From NCBI GenBank assembly GCA_039934475.1, contig JBDTMC010000289.1, positions 1 to 10,030 on the forward strand: a stretch of DNA of 10,030 nt. Reading direction: 5' to 3'. Below are positions 1 through 8,220 of the stretch, one piece after another. The DNA comes from JBDTMC01 sp039934475. GTDB lineage: Bacteria > Acidobacteriota > Terriglobia > Bryobacterales > Bryobacteraceae. How positions within the stretch are numbered: the stretch's first letter is position 1; each line of letters begins with the position of its first letter. Below the pieces are notes generated by a model. The model was given only the letters and a program-made list of their open reading frames with translations. It ran no database searches and was not told the DNA's origin. The position numbers and the translations under genes are program-made.

Positions 1-265
1 TGGGAATCCCGTGGCGCTTCGACTCTTCGCGGTAGTGCGCCTGTAAGTCAGGGTCGGCGAGCAACAAATGATCGCCACCCGGCTCGCCGCCGAGGGTCAC
101 TTGCAGCCCATCGACCCCAACTTTCTTCGCCAGCGCGATCGCCTCGGGTTTCGACGACAGGCGCAGCACGCCATCCATCACGCCGATCTTGAGGCTGAAC
201 CCGCCGGCGGCCCGTAACGGCACGGCGGCGGCAGCGGCGGCAAGGAAGCTGCGGCGAGTGATCAT
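1..265 (-). CDS. Tat-exported TIM-barrel sugar isomerase/epimerase-like protein (N-terminal fragment)
   Basis: This is the N-terminal 88 codons of a leftward gene that leaves the window at position 1. The ATG at 265-263 overlaps the stop of the upstream cupin gene by four bases (ATGA), which suggests translational coupling and supports the start. The product opens with ITRRSFLAAAAAAVPLRAAG, a twin-arginine signal (RRSFL, alanine-rich h-region), so export is predicted. After that comes FSLKIGVMDGVLRL, then a helix and KKVGVDGLQVTLGG. This pattern of beta strand one, 'A.k.vG.dGlqv' and beta strand two is typical of the xylose-isomerase-like TIM barrel (AP endonuclease 2 superfamily; sugar phosphate isomerases/epimerases). 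Tat-exported members are common in Acidobacteriota and Planctomycetes. The catalytic, metal-binding C-terminal part lies outside the window, so the substrate cannot be stated. Confidence 0.72.
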   Translation of the reverse strand, partial: MITRRSFLAAAAAAVPLRAAGGFSLKIGVMDGVLRLSSKPEAIALAKKVGVDGLQVTLGGEPGGDHLLLADPDLQAHYREESKRHGIP

Positions 266-906
266 TTCAGTTCCACGGCGATGACTTCAAACAACTCCTG
301 ATTGAGATTGAGCTCGGTATGCTTGGTGGGCGCACTCCAGCTCGCTTCGCCGCGCTTGTGCGTTGCTACCGTGGACTTCCCCGCGGGATCCGTTACTTTG
401 ACATTCTGCGGAGTCAAGTACGTTACCACGCGGTTGAGCGCATGCTCGTGGAGCGGCGCGCTCTCGCCAGGTCCGAGGTGGGCGCGGATCACGCGTACCT
501 GCGCGTTCTCAAATTCGATTTTGTAGTGCTTCGGGTCAACCTTTAGCGGATCGAGCGGCCCGCTGGCTTTGCCGCCGGCACCGGGCTTCTTCAACTCGAT
601 CTCCACGATGCCCACCGCCTTTTCGCTTGTGATGTTGGAGGTGTGCTTGCCGGAGATCGGGCTCCACTCCACTTCACCAGCCTTCCAGGCGAGCTTCGAC
701 ACTTTGCCCCCTTCATAAGCGAGATCTTCGGTGCCGGCGTCCAAGTAGATCATGACGCGGTTGAAAGCGTGTTCGTGCAGGCGACCAAGCTGGTGCGGCA
801 CGGCATTTGCCTTGAGTACGCGCACCGAGTCATTTTCAAAGAGTGTGACAGTTTGGCCCAGCGAAAGAGGCGAGAGAAGGAGCAAAAGAGAGAGCAGTTT
901 CTTCAC
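262..906 (-). CDS. Exported tandem (two-repeat) cupin protein
   Basis: The protein is 214 aa from the chosen GTG start (906-904). Upstream in-frame starts (TTG at 939) would run into the upstream gene, whose stop is at 917. The GTG start gives a clean Sec signal, VKKLLSLLLLLSPLSLGQ. Two homologous repeats follow, at about residues 23-106 and 132-214, each beginning 'FEN..VRV' and ending 'EIELK' or 'AVELK'. Each has a cupin motif 1 with HEHAxNRV (HEH at 44-46 and 153-155) and a motif 2 of the form G-x5/6-P-xx(x)-H-xxx-N (WSPISGKHTSN and WSAPTKHTELN). This leaves up to three histidines per domain for a metal. The usual motif 1 glutamate is replaced by Asn. A Gly/Lys/Pro-rich linker joins the repeats. 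Function is unknown: bicupins may be enzymes or binding proteins. It sits 10 nt after the phosphatase gene and overlaps the next gene, so all three are probably co-transcribed. The start is the least certain part. Confidence 0.75.
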   Translation of the reverse strand: MKKLLSLLLLLSPLSLGQTVTLFENDSVRVLKANAVPHQLGRLHEHAFNRVMIYLDAGTEDLAYEGGKVSKLAWKAGEVEWSPISGKHTSNITSEKAVGIVEIELKKPGAGGKASGPLDPLKVDPKHYKIEFENAQVRVIRAHLGPGESAPLHEHALNRVVTYLTPQNVKVTDPAGKSTVATHKRGEASWSAPTKHTELNLNQELFEVIAVELK

Positions 907-916
907 GATCCCCGCA

Positions 917-2065
917 TCATATCCCACGCAGCAGGACAACGGTGAGATCGTCTTCCTGCTGCTTGCCGTGGAGCCAGTCGCGGACGGCGCAGTTTATGGA
1001 GTCAAGCATCGCATCCAGCGGCTGCGAAGCGGCGCGCCTGACGGCATCCAGCAGACGGTCCTCACCGAACTCGTCGCCCGAGTCGCGGCCGGCTTCCGTG
1101 ACGCCATCCGAGTAGATCACCAGGAGGTCGCCGCGGTCGAGGGTCGTCTGGTCGTCAACGCAGTCCCAGAAGGGCAGCAGTCCGATGACAGGCGCGGTGG
1201 CGTGCAAGCGCTCCACGGCGCCATTCGCCCTCACCAGCAGCGGCGGGTTGTGACCGCAGTTCACGTAACGCAGGACGCGCTTCACGGGATCGAAGAAGGA
1301 GAAGAACAAGGTAGCGAAGTGGTGCGGCTCCGTTGACTCCTGAAAGAGGCGATTGACGCCACGCATGAGACCGGGCAGGTGACTGACACCCATCAGGCAC
1401 TGGCTGCGCAGCGTGGCCTGCAAGTTGGCCATCAGCAGCGCTGCCGGTATCCCCTTTCCCGAAACATCGGCCAGAACGGCGGCGAAGCGGTTGGCGCCGA
1501 CATCGGGAAAATCGTAGTAGTCGCCGCCAACCTCGCCGGCCTGAATGCAGCGCCCGGCATACTCGATGCCATCGAACTGGTTCATGGTTCGCGGGAAGAG
1601 ATTGATCTGCACCTGGCGGGCGATGGCCATGTCTTGCGCCAACCGCTCGTGGCGGGCATTTTGTTCGGCTTGCAGACGGGTCTGGCGGTTGCCTTCCTCG
1701 ATCTTGGCTTGCAGCGTGTGAAGCAACTGGGCGTTGTCCCACGGTTTGAGGACGAAGTCGCGTGCGCCTCGACGCATTGCTTCCACGGCCAGCTCGATGG
1801 TGCCCCACGCGGTCATCACGATGATCGGGAGATTCGGGGCCAGACCCTTCAACTTCGAAACCAGATCCAAACCCTCTTCGCCGGAAGTGGTATCGCGCGT
1901 ATAGTTTAGGTCCATCAGGACGGCGTCGAAGGCTTGAGCGCGAACCGCATCCAGCACCGCCGCGGGGGACATGGCCGAGACAGTCTGGCTGCCCGCTCCC
2001 TTTAAGAGGAAGCCCAAGGCGTGGAGAACGTCAGGCTGGTCGTCGGCGATGAGGATTCGTGGCAA
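917..2065 (-). CDS. Response regulator with SpoIIE/RsbU-type PP2C serine phosphatase output
   Basis: This 382-aa cytoplasmic signalling protein has three parts. Residues 1-118 form a receiver domain with the acid pair D8/D9, phosphoacceptor D52 (VLMDLN), T85 (VMTAWG) and K107 (LKPWD), so it should be phosphorylated by a histidine kinase not encoded in this window. Residues 120-160 are a charged Q/E/R-rich helix, probably coiled coil, ending in the 'ARQVQINLFP' linker typical of RsbU-like proteins. The rest is a PP2M/SpoIIE phosphatase domain with all the usual blocks: GGDYYDF (metal Asp), ADVSGKGIPAALLMA, YVNCGHNPPLL, VIYSDGVTEA and DDLTVVLLR. It probably dephosphorylates a serine on an anti-sigma antagonist (STAS protein) or similar partner; no such partner is nearby. 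The start codon is TTG (2065-2063). An in-frame stop lies five codons upstream, and the start places the receiver's first strand (PRILIADDQ) correctly, but no clear ribosome binding site precedes it. Confidence 0.9.
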   Translation of the reverse strand: MPRILIADDQPDVLHALGFLLKGAGSQTVSAMSPAAVLDAVRAQAFDAVLMDLNYTRDTTSGEEGLDLVSKLKGLAPNLPIIVMTAWGTIELAVEAMRRGARDFVLKPWDNAQLLHTLQAKIEEGNRQTRLQAEQNARHERLAQDMAIARQVQINLFPRTMNQFDGIEYAGRCIQAGEVGGDYYDFPDVGANRFAAVLADVSGKGIPAALLMANLQATLRSQCLMGVSHLPGLMRGVNRLFQESTEPHHFATLFFSFFDPVKRVLRYVNCGHNPPLLVRANGAVERLHATAPVIGLLPFWDCVDDQTTLDRGDLLVIYSDGVTEAGRDSGDEFGEDRLLDAVRRAASQPLDAMLDSINCAVRDWLHGKQQEDDLTVVLLRGI

Positions 2066-2173
2066 TCGGGAGTACCGTCATTAGAACTACAGCAAGCACA
2101 GTGCCAGCGCAAGAGACGGCAGGTAAACGCCGGGGAGTTGGCGACGTGTCCGATTCCGGGACGGCGGTGCCCG
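2066..2173. other. Intergenic gap between pyk and the response regulator
   Basis: This 108-bp gap lies between two leftward genes. I see no T-tract and no strong hairpin, so a rho-independent terminator for pyk is not evident. On the minus strand there is a poor promoter candidate, TTGCGC with a 17-nt spacer and TAGTTC, which I would not rely on. Whether the signalling operon is read through from pyk or has its own start is open. Confidence 0.4.
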
Positions 2174-3601
<1,428 letters not shown>

Positions 3602-3632
3602 GAGTGGTGCGCTACGATGTCTAGAGCTTATT
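3602..3632. promoter_or_regulatory. Short divergent intergenic region between pyk and uppP
   Basis: Only 31 bp separate the start codons of pyk (leftward) and uppP (rightward), so at least part of each promoter must lie inside the opposite gene. Leftward, CATAAT (complement of 3630-3635, over the uppP start codon) is one base from the -10 consensus. Rightward, TACGAT (3613-3618) is a possible -10. Neither has a good -35 box at 17 bp. Both calls are weak; the compact divergent arrangement is the firm observation. Confidence 0.35.
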
Positions 3633-4451
3633 ATGCCTCTTTACCAAGCAGTCCTTCTGGCTATCGTTCAAGGATTCACTGAGTTTTTACCAATTAGTAG
3701 CTCGGCGCACTTGGCTCTAGCGCCCTGGTTGCTCGGCTGGGAGGATCAGGGTTTGACGTTCGATATTGCTCTTCATTTTGGCACGTTAGCTGCCGTAGTT
3801 ATGTATTTTTTCCGTGACTGGGTTCAGATCGTGGGCCAAGGCTTCGGATTGCAGTGGGGCAGCGACCCCGAACTGAGCAAGAACCCAAAGCTATTATGGC
3901 TTCTGGCGGCGGCGTCTTTACCGATTGGGTTCTTCGGCTATGTGTTCCAGAAACAGGCGGAAACGACGTGGCGTAACCCAATTGTCATCGGCGTCATGCT
4001 AATCGCGATTGGCGTGCTGATGTGGGTGGCCGAGAATGTGGGCAAGCGAACACGCGACATCGGGGCTGTGAACCTGACGGATTCGCTGGCGATCGGCGTG
4101 GGACAGGCGCTGGCGATTGTGCCGGGCACTTCGCGTAGCGGCATCACCATCACCACAGGCCTGTTCCGCAACCTTGACCGCTATGCCGCCGCGCGGTTCA
4201 GTTTCCTTCTCTCCACTCCGGCGATTGCAGCAGCCGCGGCCAGTGCGGCCCACCATTTGTACAAGCAGGGCGGCATTCCGCCGGGCATGATGATGCCATT
4301 CCTGGTCGGCATTCTGGTGAGCGCCATCACCGGCTCTATCGTCATTGCCTTCTTCCTTAAGTTCTTGAAAGAACACAGCCTGAAGTTCTTTGTGTACTAC
4401 AGAATCGTTTTTGGCATAATAGTAATCGCTCTGGCTGTGTTTCGCCGCTAA
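3633..4451 (+). CDS. uppP: Undecaprenyl-diphosphatase (BacA/UppP)
   Basis: This integral membrane enzyme removes a phosphate from undecaprenyl pyrophosphate, recycling the C55 lipid carrier for peptidoglycan and other wall polymers; extra copies give bacitracin resistance. From ATG 3633 it is 272 aa, the usual family length. A longer in-frame reading from 3537 would add 32 residues with no family resemblance and would overlap pyk. Both signature motifs are present: (E/Q)xxxE as QGFTEFLPISSSAH (Q13, E17, H26) and PGTSRSGIT (164-171, with R168). Family members carry Glu or Gln at the first position. Hydrophobic helices cover most of the chain (for example 46-60, 87-104, 117-133, 192-209, 222-243 and 253-270). 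ftsK begins 8 nt after the stop. The first 200 nt look more AT-rich than the surrounding genes. Confidence 0.96.
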   Translation: MPLYQAVLLAIVQGFTEFLPISSSAHLALAPWLLGWEDQGLTFDIALHFGTLAAVVMYFFRDWVQIVGQGFGLQWGSDPELSKNPKLLWLLAAASLPIGFFGYVFQKQAETTWRNPIVIGVMLIAIGVLMWVAENVGKRTRDIGAVNLTDSLAIGVGQALAIVPGTSRSGITITTGLFRNLDRYAAARFSFLLSTPAIAAAAASAAHHLYKQGGIPPGMMMPFLVGILVSAITGSIVIAFFLKFLKEHSLKFFVYYRIVFGIIVIALAVFRR

Positions 4452-4459
4452 AGGCGGCA

Positions 4460-6871
4460 ATGAGAATTTTAGGTCCCACACGACACCCTAGGCTCAACGA
4501 AGCTTGCGCCGTAGTGTTTCTATTCGCAGGCATCTGTTTGACGTTGGCGTTGGTGTCTTACCATCCGCAAGACCCTTCCTTCAATACAGCCGCGCCGCTC
4601 CACCTTCGTCCCCTGAATTTGATGGGCCGGGTAGGCGCCCATCTCAGCGACTTATCGCTGCAACTGTTCGGGTTATCCGCGTTTGGGCTTCCCGTTCTGG
4701 CGCTGGCACTGGCCTGGCGATGGCTGCGGTCGCAGGCGGTGGAAGCGCCGCTGGTGCGCATCTTCGGAGCTGTTGTTCTGCTCGCCTTCAGCGCGGCGGG
4801 CCTTGCCCTCATCCCCCATTTGCGCGTCTTCGAAGGCGTGATCACCGCCGGCGGCCTGGTGGGTATTCTGCTGGCGGACGTCCTTGTGGATGCGCTCAAC
4901 GTACCCGGTGCGGTGATGGCGATCCTAATGACTCTGGTGCTGTCTTTGTACCTTGTTTCAGCCTTCAGTATGGCGAGTCTGGCGCGCTGGTTTGCCGGAC
5001 CCCTCGCTTGGTGGCGCGGCGTGCGGGAGCGTTGGGCCATTCGGCGCGAACGGGCTCGCGAGGTGAAAGTGGCGAAGGCGGCCGAACGGCAAGCGCTGAA
5101 AGAACTCGAACGACGGGAAAAAGAGATCAAGAAGCCTTCGCGCAGGAAGAGTGCAGAGCCCGTTGGGCTACAGACCGAAGTAGTGGCCACTGCCGTGGCT
5201 GACGAAGCCGATAGGGCGCCGTGGGATGAGCCGCCCCTCGACGATATTCCGATCCGCACGCTGGACGACGCACCGTTGCCTCCGGTCCGTACGCTGGTTC
5301 CGGAACCCCCCGCCGCGCCAGTGCAGGCGGCCATGGGCCCGCGGATGGTTGACCGGGCATCGATGGGACCGTCGCGGCAAAGGATCGTGTTCGAATTGCC
5401 GCCGACCGATATTCTGAACGAACCGGCGCCGCGGACGGCCTTCGATAGCCAGGAACTGAAAGAGATCGCGGCTCGCATCAAGGGCAAGTTCGAAGAGTTC
5501 CACGTGCTCGGCTCAGTAGTCCAGATCAACCCTGGTCCGGTGGTGACGACGTTCGAATTCAAGCCGGAAGCCGGCATCAAATACAGCCGCATCACCACGT
5601 TGAGCGAGGACCTGTGCCTGGGCTTGCAGGCGGAGTCGATTCTGATCGAGCGGATTCCGGGCAAGCCGACCGTGGGTATTGAAGTTCCGAATTCAAAGAT
5701 GGAAGTGATCAGCCTGCGGCAGATCCTGGAATCGGAAGAGTTCCAGGGATCGGCTTCGAAGCTGACGATATCGCTGGGCAAGGACATCAACGGGCGGATC
5801 AAGGTAGCGACATTGGAATCGATGCCGCACTTGCTGATCGCGGGGTCTACCGGCTCGGGCAAGAGCGTGATGTTGAATACGCTCATTATGTCGATCCTGT
5901 ACAAGTCGACGCCGGATGAAGTGCGCATGATCATGGTGGATCCCAAGCGCCTGGAGATGGGACTGTACGAGGGCATTCCGCACTTGCTGACGCCCGTCAT
6001 CACGGATCCCAAGAAGGCGACCAACGCCCTGCGCAATGCGGTAGCGGAGATGGAACGGCGGTTGAAGCTGCTCGCTTCGCAGGGAGTCCGGAACATCGAC
6101 CAGTTCAACAAGAAGGTGCGGCAATTGCAGAACGAGCCGCGTCACCTTTTTGAAGAAGGCGCCACTGAGGAAGTGGACGAGGATCTGCGTCCGCTGCCCT
6201 TCATTCTCATCATCATCGACGAGTTGGCGGACCTGATGATGCTGGAACGGGCGGGCGTGGAAGAGTCAGTGACGCGTCTGGCGCAGATGGCGCGCGCGGT
6301 GGGTATGCACCTGGTGTTGGCGACGCAACGGCCTTCGGTGGACGTCATCACGGGACTGATCAAGGCGAACTTCCCGGCGCGCATCAGCTTCCGCGTGGCC
6401 ACCAGAGTGGATTCGCGAACGGTGCTGGATGTGATGGGCGCCGAGCATCTATTGGGACGCGGCGACATGCTCTTCCTGCCTCCGGGTTCGTCACGGCTGG
6501 TGCGTGTGCACGGCGCATTTGTGACTGAGCACGAGACCAATCGCGTTGTCGAGTTCTGGAAGCAGCAGGCGAAACCGGAATACGACCAGAGCTTCCTGCT
6601 GGCGCCTCCTTCGGAAGACGACGAAGCCGAGCCGGAGTTCGAAGGCGAGCAGGACCCGATGTACCAAGATGCGGTGCGCGTGGTGCTGGAAATGGGCAAG
6701 GCCTCAACATCGACATTGCAACGCCGCCTCCGTCTGGGTTACGGCCGGGCGGCGCGCATTCTCGACATGATGCAGCGGGAGGGAATCATCGGTCCTCCCG
6801 ACGGAAGCAAAGCTCGCGAAGTGCTAAAGCGGCCGGACTGGCTTCACGAGGTGGAAGACCAACTGCGTTAG
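4460..6871 (+). CDS. ftsK: Septal DNA translocase FtsK
   Basis: This ATP-driven double-stranded DNA pump sits at the division septum, clears the chromosome through the closing septum and activates dimer resolution by XerCD. At 803 aa it is a compact SpoIIIE-sized member. It has about four N-terminal membrane helices (roughly 15-34, 66-88, 98-118 and 124-170). A charged linker with an R/K/E-rich, probably coiled-coil stretch (186-230) and a Pro/Asp-rich segment (240-300) follow. The motor has alpha (about 330-430) and beta subdomains, Walker A AGSTGSGKS (461-469), Walker B FILIIIDELADL (581-592) and ATQRPSVDVITG (621-632). The gamma winged helix (about 733-795) has ASTSTLQRRLRLGYGRAARIL, which reads DNA polarity sequences in known FtsK proteins. 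An AAGGCGG ribosome binding site (4451-4457) overlaps the uppP stop, so translation is probably coupled. Confidence 0.96.
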   Translation: MRILGPTRHPRLNEACAVVFLFAGICLTLALVSYHPQDPSFNTAAPLHLRPLNLMGRVGAHLSDLSLQLFGLSAFGLPVLALALAWRWLRSQAVEAPLVRIFGAVVLLAFSAAGLALIPHLRVFEGVITAGGLVGILLADVLVDALNVPGAVMAILMTLVLSLYLVSAFSMASLARWFAGPLAWWRGVRERWAIRRERAREVKVAKAAERQALKELERREKEIKKPSRRKSAEPVGLQTEVVATAVADEADRAPWDEPPLDDIPIRTLDDAPLPPVRTLVPEPPAAPVQAAMGPRMVDRASMGPSRQRIVFELPPTDILNEPAPRTAFDSQELKEIAARIKGKFEEFHVLGSVVQINPGPVVTTFEFKPEAGIKYSRITTLSEDLCLGLQAESILIERIPGKPTVGIEVPNSKMEVISLRQILESEEFQGSASKLTISLGKDINGRIKVATLESMPHLLIAGSTGSGKSVMLNTLIMSILYKSTPDEVRMIMVDPKRLEMGLYEGIPHLLTPVITDPKKATNALRNAVAEMERRLKLLASQGVRNIDQFNKKVRQLQNEPRHLFEEGATEEVDEDLRPLPFILIIIDELADLMMLERAGVEESVTRLAQMARAVGMHLVLATQRPSVDVITGLIKANFPARISFRVATRVDSRTVLDVMGAEHLLGRGDMLFLPPGSSRLVRVHGAFVTEHETNRVVEFWKQQAKPEYDQSFLLAPPSEDDEAEPEFEGEQDPMYQDAVRVVLEMGKASTSTLQRRLRLGYGRAARILDMMQREGIIGPPDGSKAREVLKRPDWLHEVEDQLR

Positions 6872-6885
6872 CCGGCCATCTCCTT

Positions 6886-6917
6886 GCAGACGGCCGATGA
6901 CGGCGCGTAGCGTCTGC
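6886..6917 (+). terminator. Bulged hairpin after ftsK, possible terminator
   Basis: GCAGACG (6886-6892) pairs perfectly with CGTCTGC (6911-6917). Directly inside, GCCG (6893-6896) pairs with CGGC (6901-6904) around an ATGA loop. This makes 11 base pairs interrupted by a one-sided 6-nt bulge (GCGTAG). It begins 14 nt after the ftsK stop, where a terminator would be expected. No T-run follows, so it is not a canonical intrinsic terminator; it could protect the 3' end or assist Rho-dependent termination. Confidence 0.4.
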
Positions 6918-6974
6918 GCCTGAGAAGCTAGATGCCGCCTCGCTCACAGGCCGCGCCGAGCCAGGTTTGCCGTA

Positions 6975-6980
6975 TATAAT
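6975..6980 (+). promoter_or_regulatory. Perfect -10 box (TATAAT) just before the hydroxy-acid dehydrogenase
   Basis: TATAAT, in the context GTATATAATGG, matches the sigma-70-type -10 consensus exactly. It stands out in a GC-rich intergenic stretch. No convincing -35 box sits 16-18 bp upstream (the region there is CCGCGCCGAG). It ends 8 nt before the ATG at 6989, so transcription would begin at or within a couple of bases of the start codon. That predicts a leaderless or nearly leaderless mRNA. Confidence 0.45.
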
Positions 6981-6988
6981 GGCGGGCC

Positions 6989-8167
6989 ATGAACCGTGTA
7001 TTGTCAGCGCGCCGGGAATTCCTGCGATTCCTGGCGGCGAGTCCGCTTATCGCCATGGCCGAGGAGCCCAGTGCGAAAGACGCGTTAAGCACTCTCGATT
7101 TTGAGCCGCTGGCACACAAGGCCCTGCCACCCGCGCATTGGGGCTATATGTCGACGGGCGTGGATGACGACCTGACCCTTCGTATGAATCGCGAGGCGAT
7201 GGGGCACTATCAGATTCGCGCGCGGCACCTGGTGGGCGTTGAGAAGCCCGACCTGGGCTTCGACTTGTTCGGCAAGCGATGGCATTCGCCGATCTACTTC
7301 AGCGCCGTCAGCGCGCAACGGGCGTTTCATCCCGACGGCGAGATCGGGACGGCGCGCGCGGCGAAGGCTAAGAAAGTAGTGCAGATGCTGTCCACGGTTT
7401 CGTCGATCAGCGTGGAAGACGTCGCCGGGGCACTGGGCGAGCCACCTTGGTATCAGCTCTACATGCCTGTCACCTGGAATGAGACCGAGAAACTGGTCCG
7501 CCGGGTGGAGGCCGCCGGCTGCGAGGTGATGGCTTGGACCATCGACACGCTCGGCGGGCGCAACGCCGAAACCGGTACCCGCCTCGGACGCACCGACACC
7601 CGCAATTGCAGCGTCTGCCATAAGGCCGCGCCTGACGCGAACCAAGGCACTGCCAGAAACCGAGCGAAGCCGATGTTCGCAGGACTCTCGGGCGAGATGA
7701 ATCCGGCCATAGCGGACTGGAGCTACGTCGACCGCTTGAAGAAGATGACGAAGATGAAATTGCTGCTGAAGGGAATCGACACCGCGGAGGATGCGGTAAT
7801 GGCCCGCGATCGTGGCGTGGACGGCGTGGTGGTCTCAAACCACGGTGGGCGCGCTACAGAGACCGGTCGCGGCACCATCGACATTCTACCGGAAGTGGTG
7901 GATGCGGTGGGCCGCCAGATCCCGGTTCTTGTGGACGGCGGATTCCGCCGCGGCACCGATATTTTCAAGGCGCTGTCCTTGGGCGCACGGGCGGTTGGCA
8001 TCGGCCGGCCCTACGTATGGGGATTGGCTGCGTACGGGCAGGAGGGCGTGGAGAGGGTGATTGACATCCTGCGCGCGGAATTGATCATGACAATGCGCAA
8101 TTGCGGAGTACCTTCCGCCACGCGATTCAGCCGTGATTTTGTTCTACGCAACGGCGTGAGGCTGTAG
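6989..8167 (+). CDS. Tat-exported FMN-dependent alpha-hydroxy-acid dehydrogenase with CXXCH motif
   Basis: This 392-aa flavoenzyme of the glycolate oxidase/lactate dehydrogenase/flavocytochrome b2 family should oxidise a 2-hydroxy acid to a 2-keto acid. The N-terminus (SARREFLRFLAASPLIAMA, 6-24) is a twin-arginine signal, so folding in the cytoplasm with FMN and export is likely. Residues matching the family's active site are all present: Y53 (GYMSTG), Y158 (QLYMP), D186 (WTIDTLGGR), K261 (LLKGI), the catalytic base H285 and R288 in SNHGGR (283-288), and R320/R321 in DGGFRRG. FMN-phosphate binding is in GARAVGIGRPY (332-342). Between the two halves lies an insert with CSVCH (207-211), a CXXCH haem c motif, plus M229 (KPMF) as a conceivable axial ligand. 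Cytosolic oxidases in this family lack this motif. The substrate is not readable from sequence; lactate, glycolate or mandelate-like acids are possible. The ATG is supported by the signal peptide and the nearby -10 box. Confidence 0.9.
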   Translation: MNRVLSARREFLRFLAASPLIAMAEEPSAKDALSTLDFEPLAHKALPPAHWGYMSTGVDDDLTLRMNREAMGHYQIRARHLVGVEKPDLGFDLFGKRWHSPIYFSAVSAQRAFHPDGEIGTARAAKAKKVVQMLSTVSSISVEDVAGALGEPPWYQLYMPVTWNETEKLVRRVEAAGCEVMAWTIDTLGGRNAETGTRLGRTDTRNCSVCHKAAPDANQGTARNRAKPMFAGLSGEMNPAIADWSYVDRLKKMTKMKLLLKGIDTAEDAVMARDRGVDGVVVSNHGGRATETGRGTIDILPEVVDAVGRQIPVLVDGGFRRGTDIFKALSLGARAVGIGRPYVWGLAAYGQEGVERVIDILRAELIMTMRNCGVPSATRFSRDFVLRNGVRL

Positions 8168-8220
8168 TCCATACAATATCCGCGCACCCGATACGTCTAC
8201 AACCGTAGGTGAGGGACACG

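Noticed and set aside
752..1909. Rightward open frames opposite the phosphatase response regulator
   Set aside because: The leftward frame encodes complete receiver and PP2C motifs. The rightward products are Arg/His/Gln-rich with no recognisable fold or upstream ribosome binding site.
4558..6111. Long leftward open frame (517 codons) opposite ftsK
   Set aside because: It is a codon-bias shadow of the GC-rich ftsK gene. Its product is Ser/Arg/Thr-rich with no domain, while the opposite strand encodes an intact FtsK with both Walker motifs.
8150..8177. AAC...GTC spacing and TACAAT before the sigma factor as an ECF autoregulatory promoter
   Set aside because: The spacing (14 nt) is shorter than usual for ECF promoters and the motifs are too short to stand out from chance.
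8195..8208. Small CTAC-AACC-GTAG hairpin just before the sigma-factor ribosome binding site
   Set aside because: Only four base pairs; such a hairpin is expected often by chance and would not be stable enough to argue for regulation.
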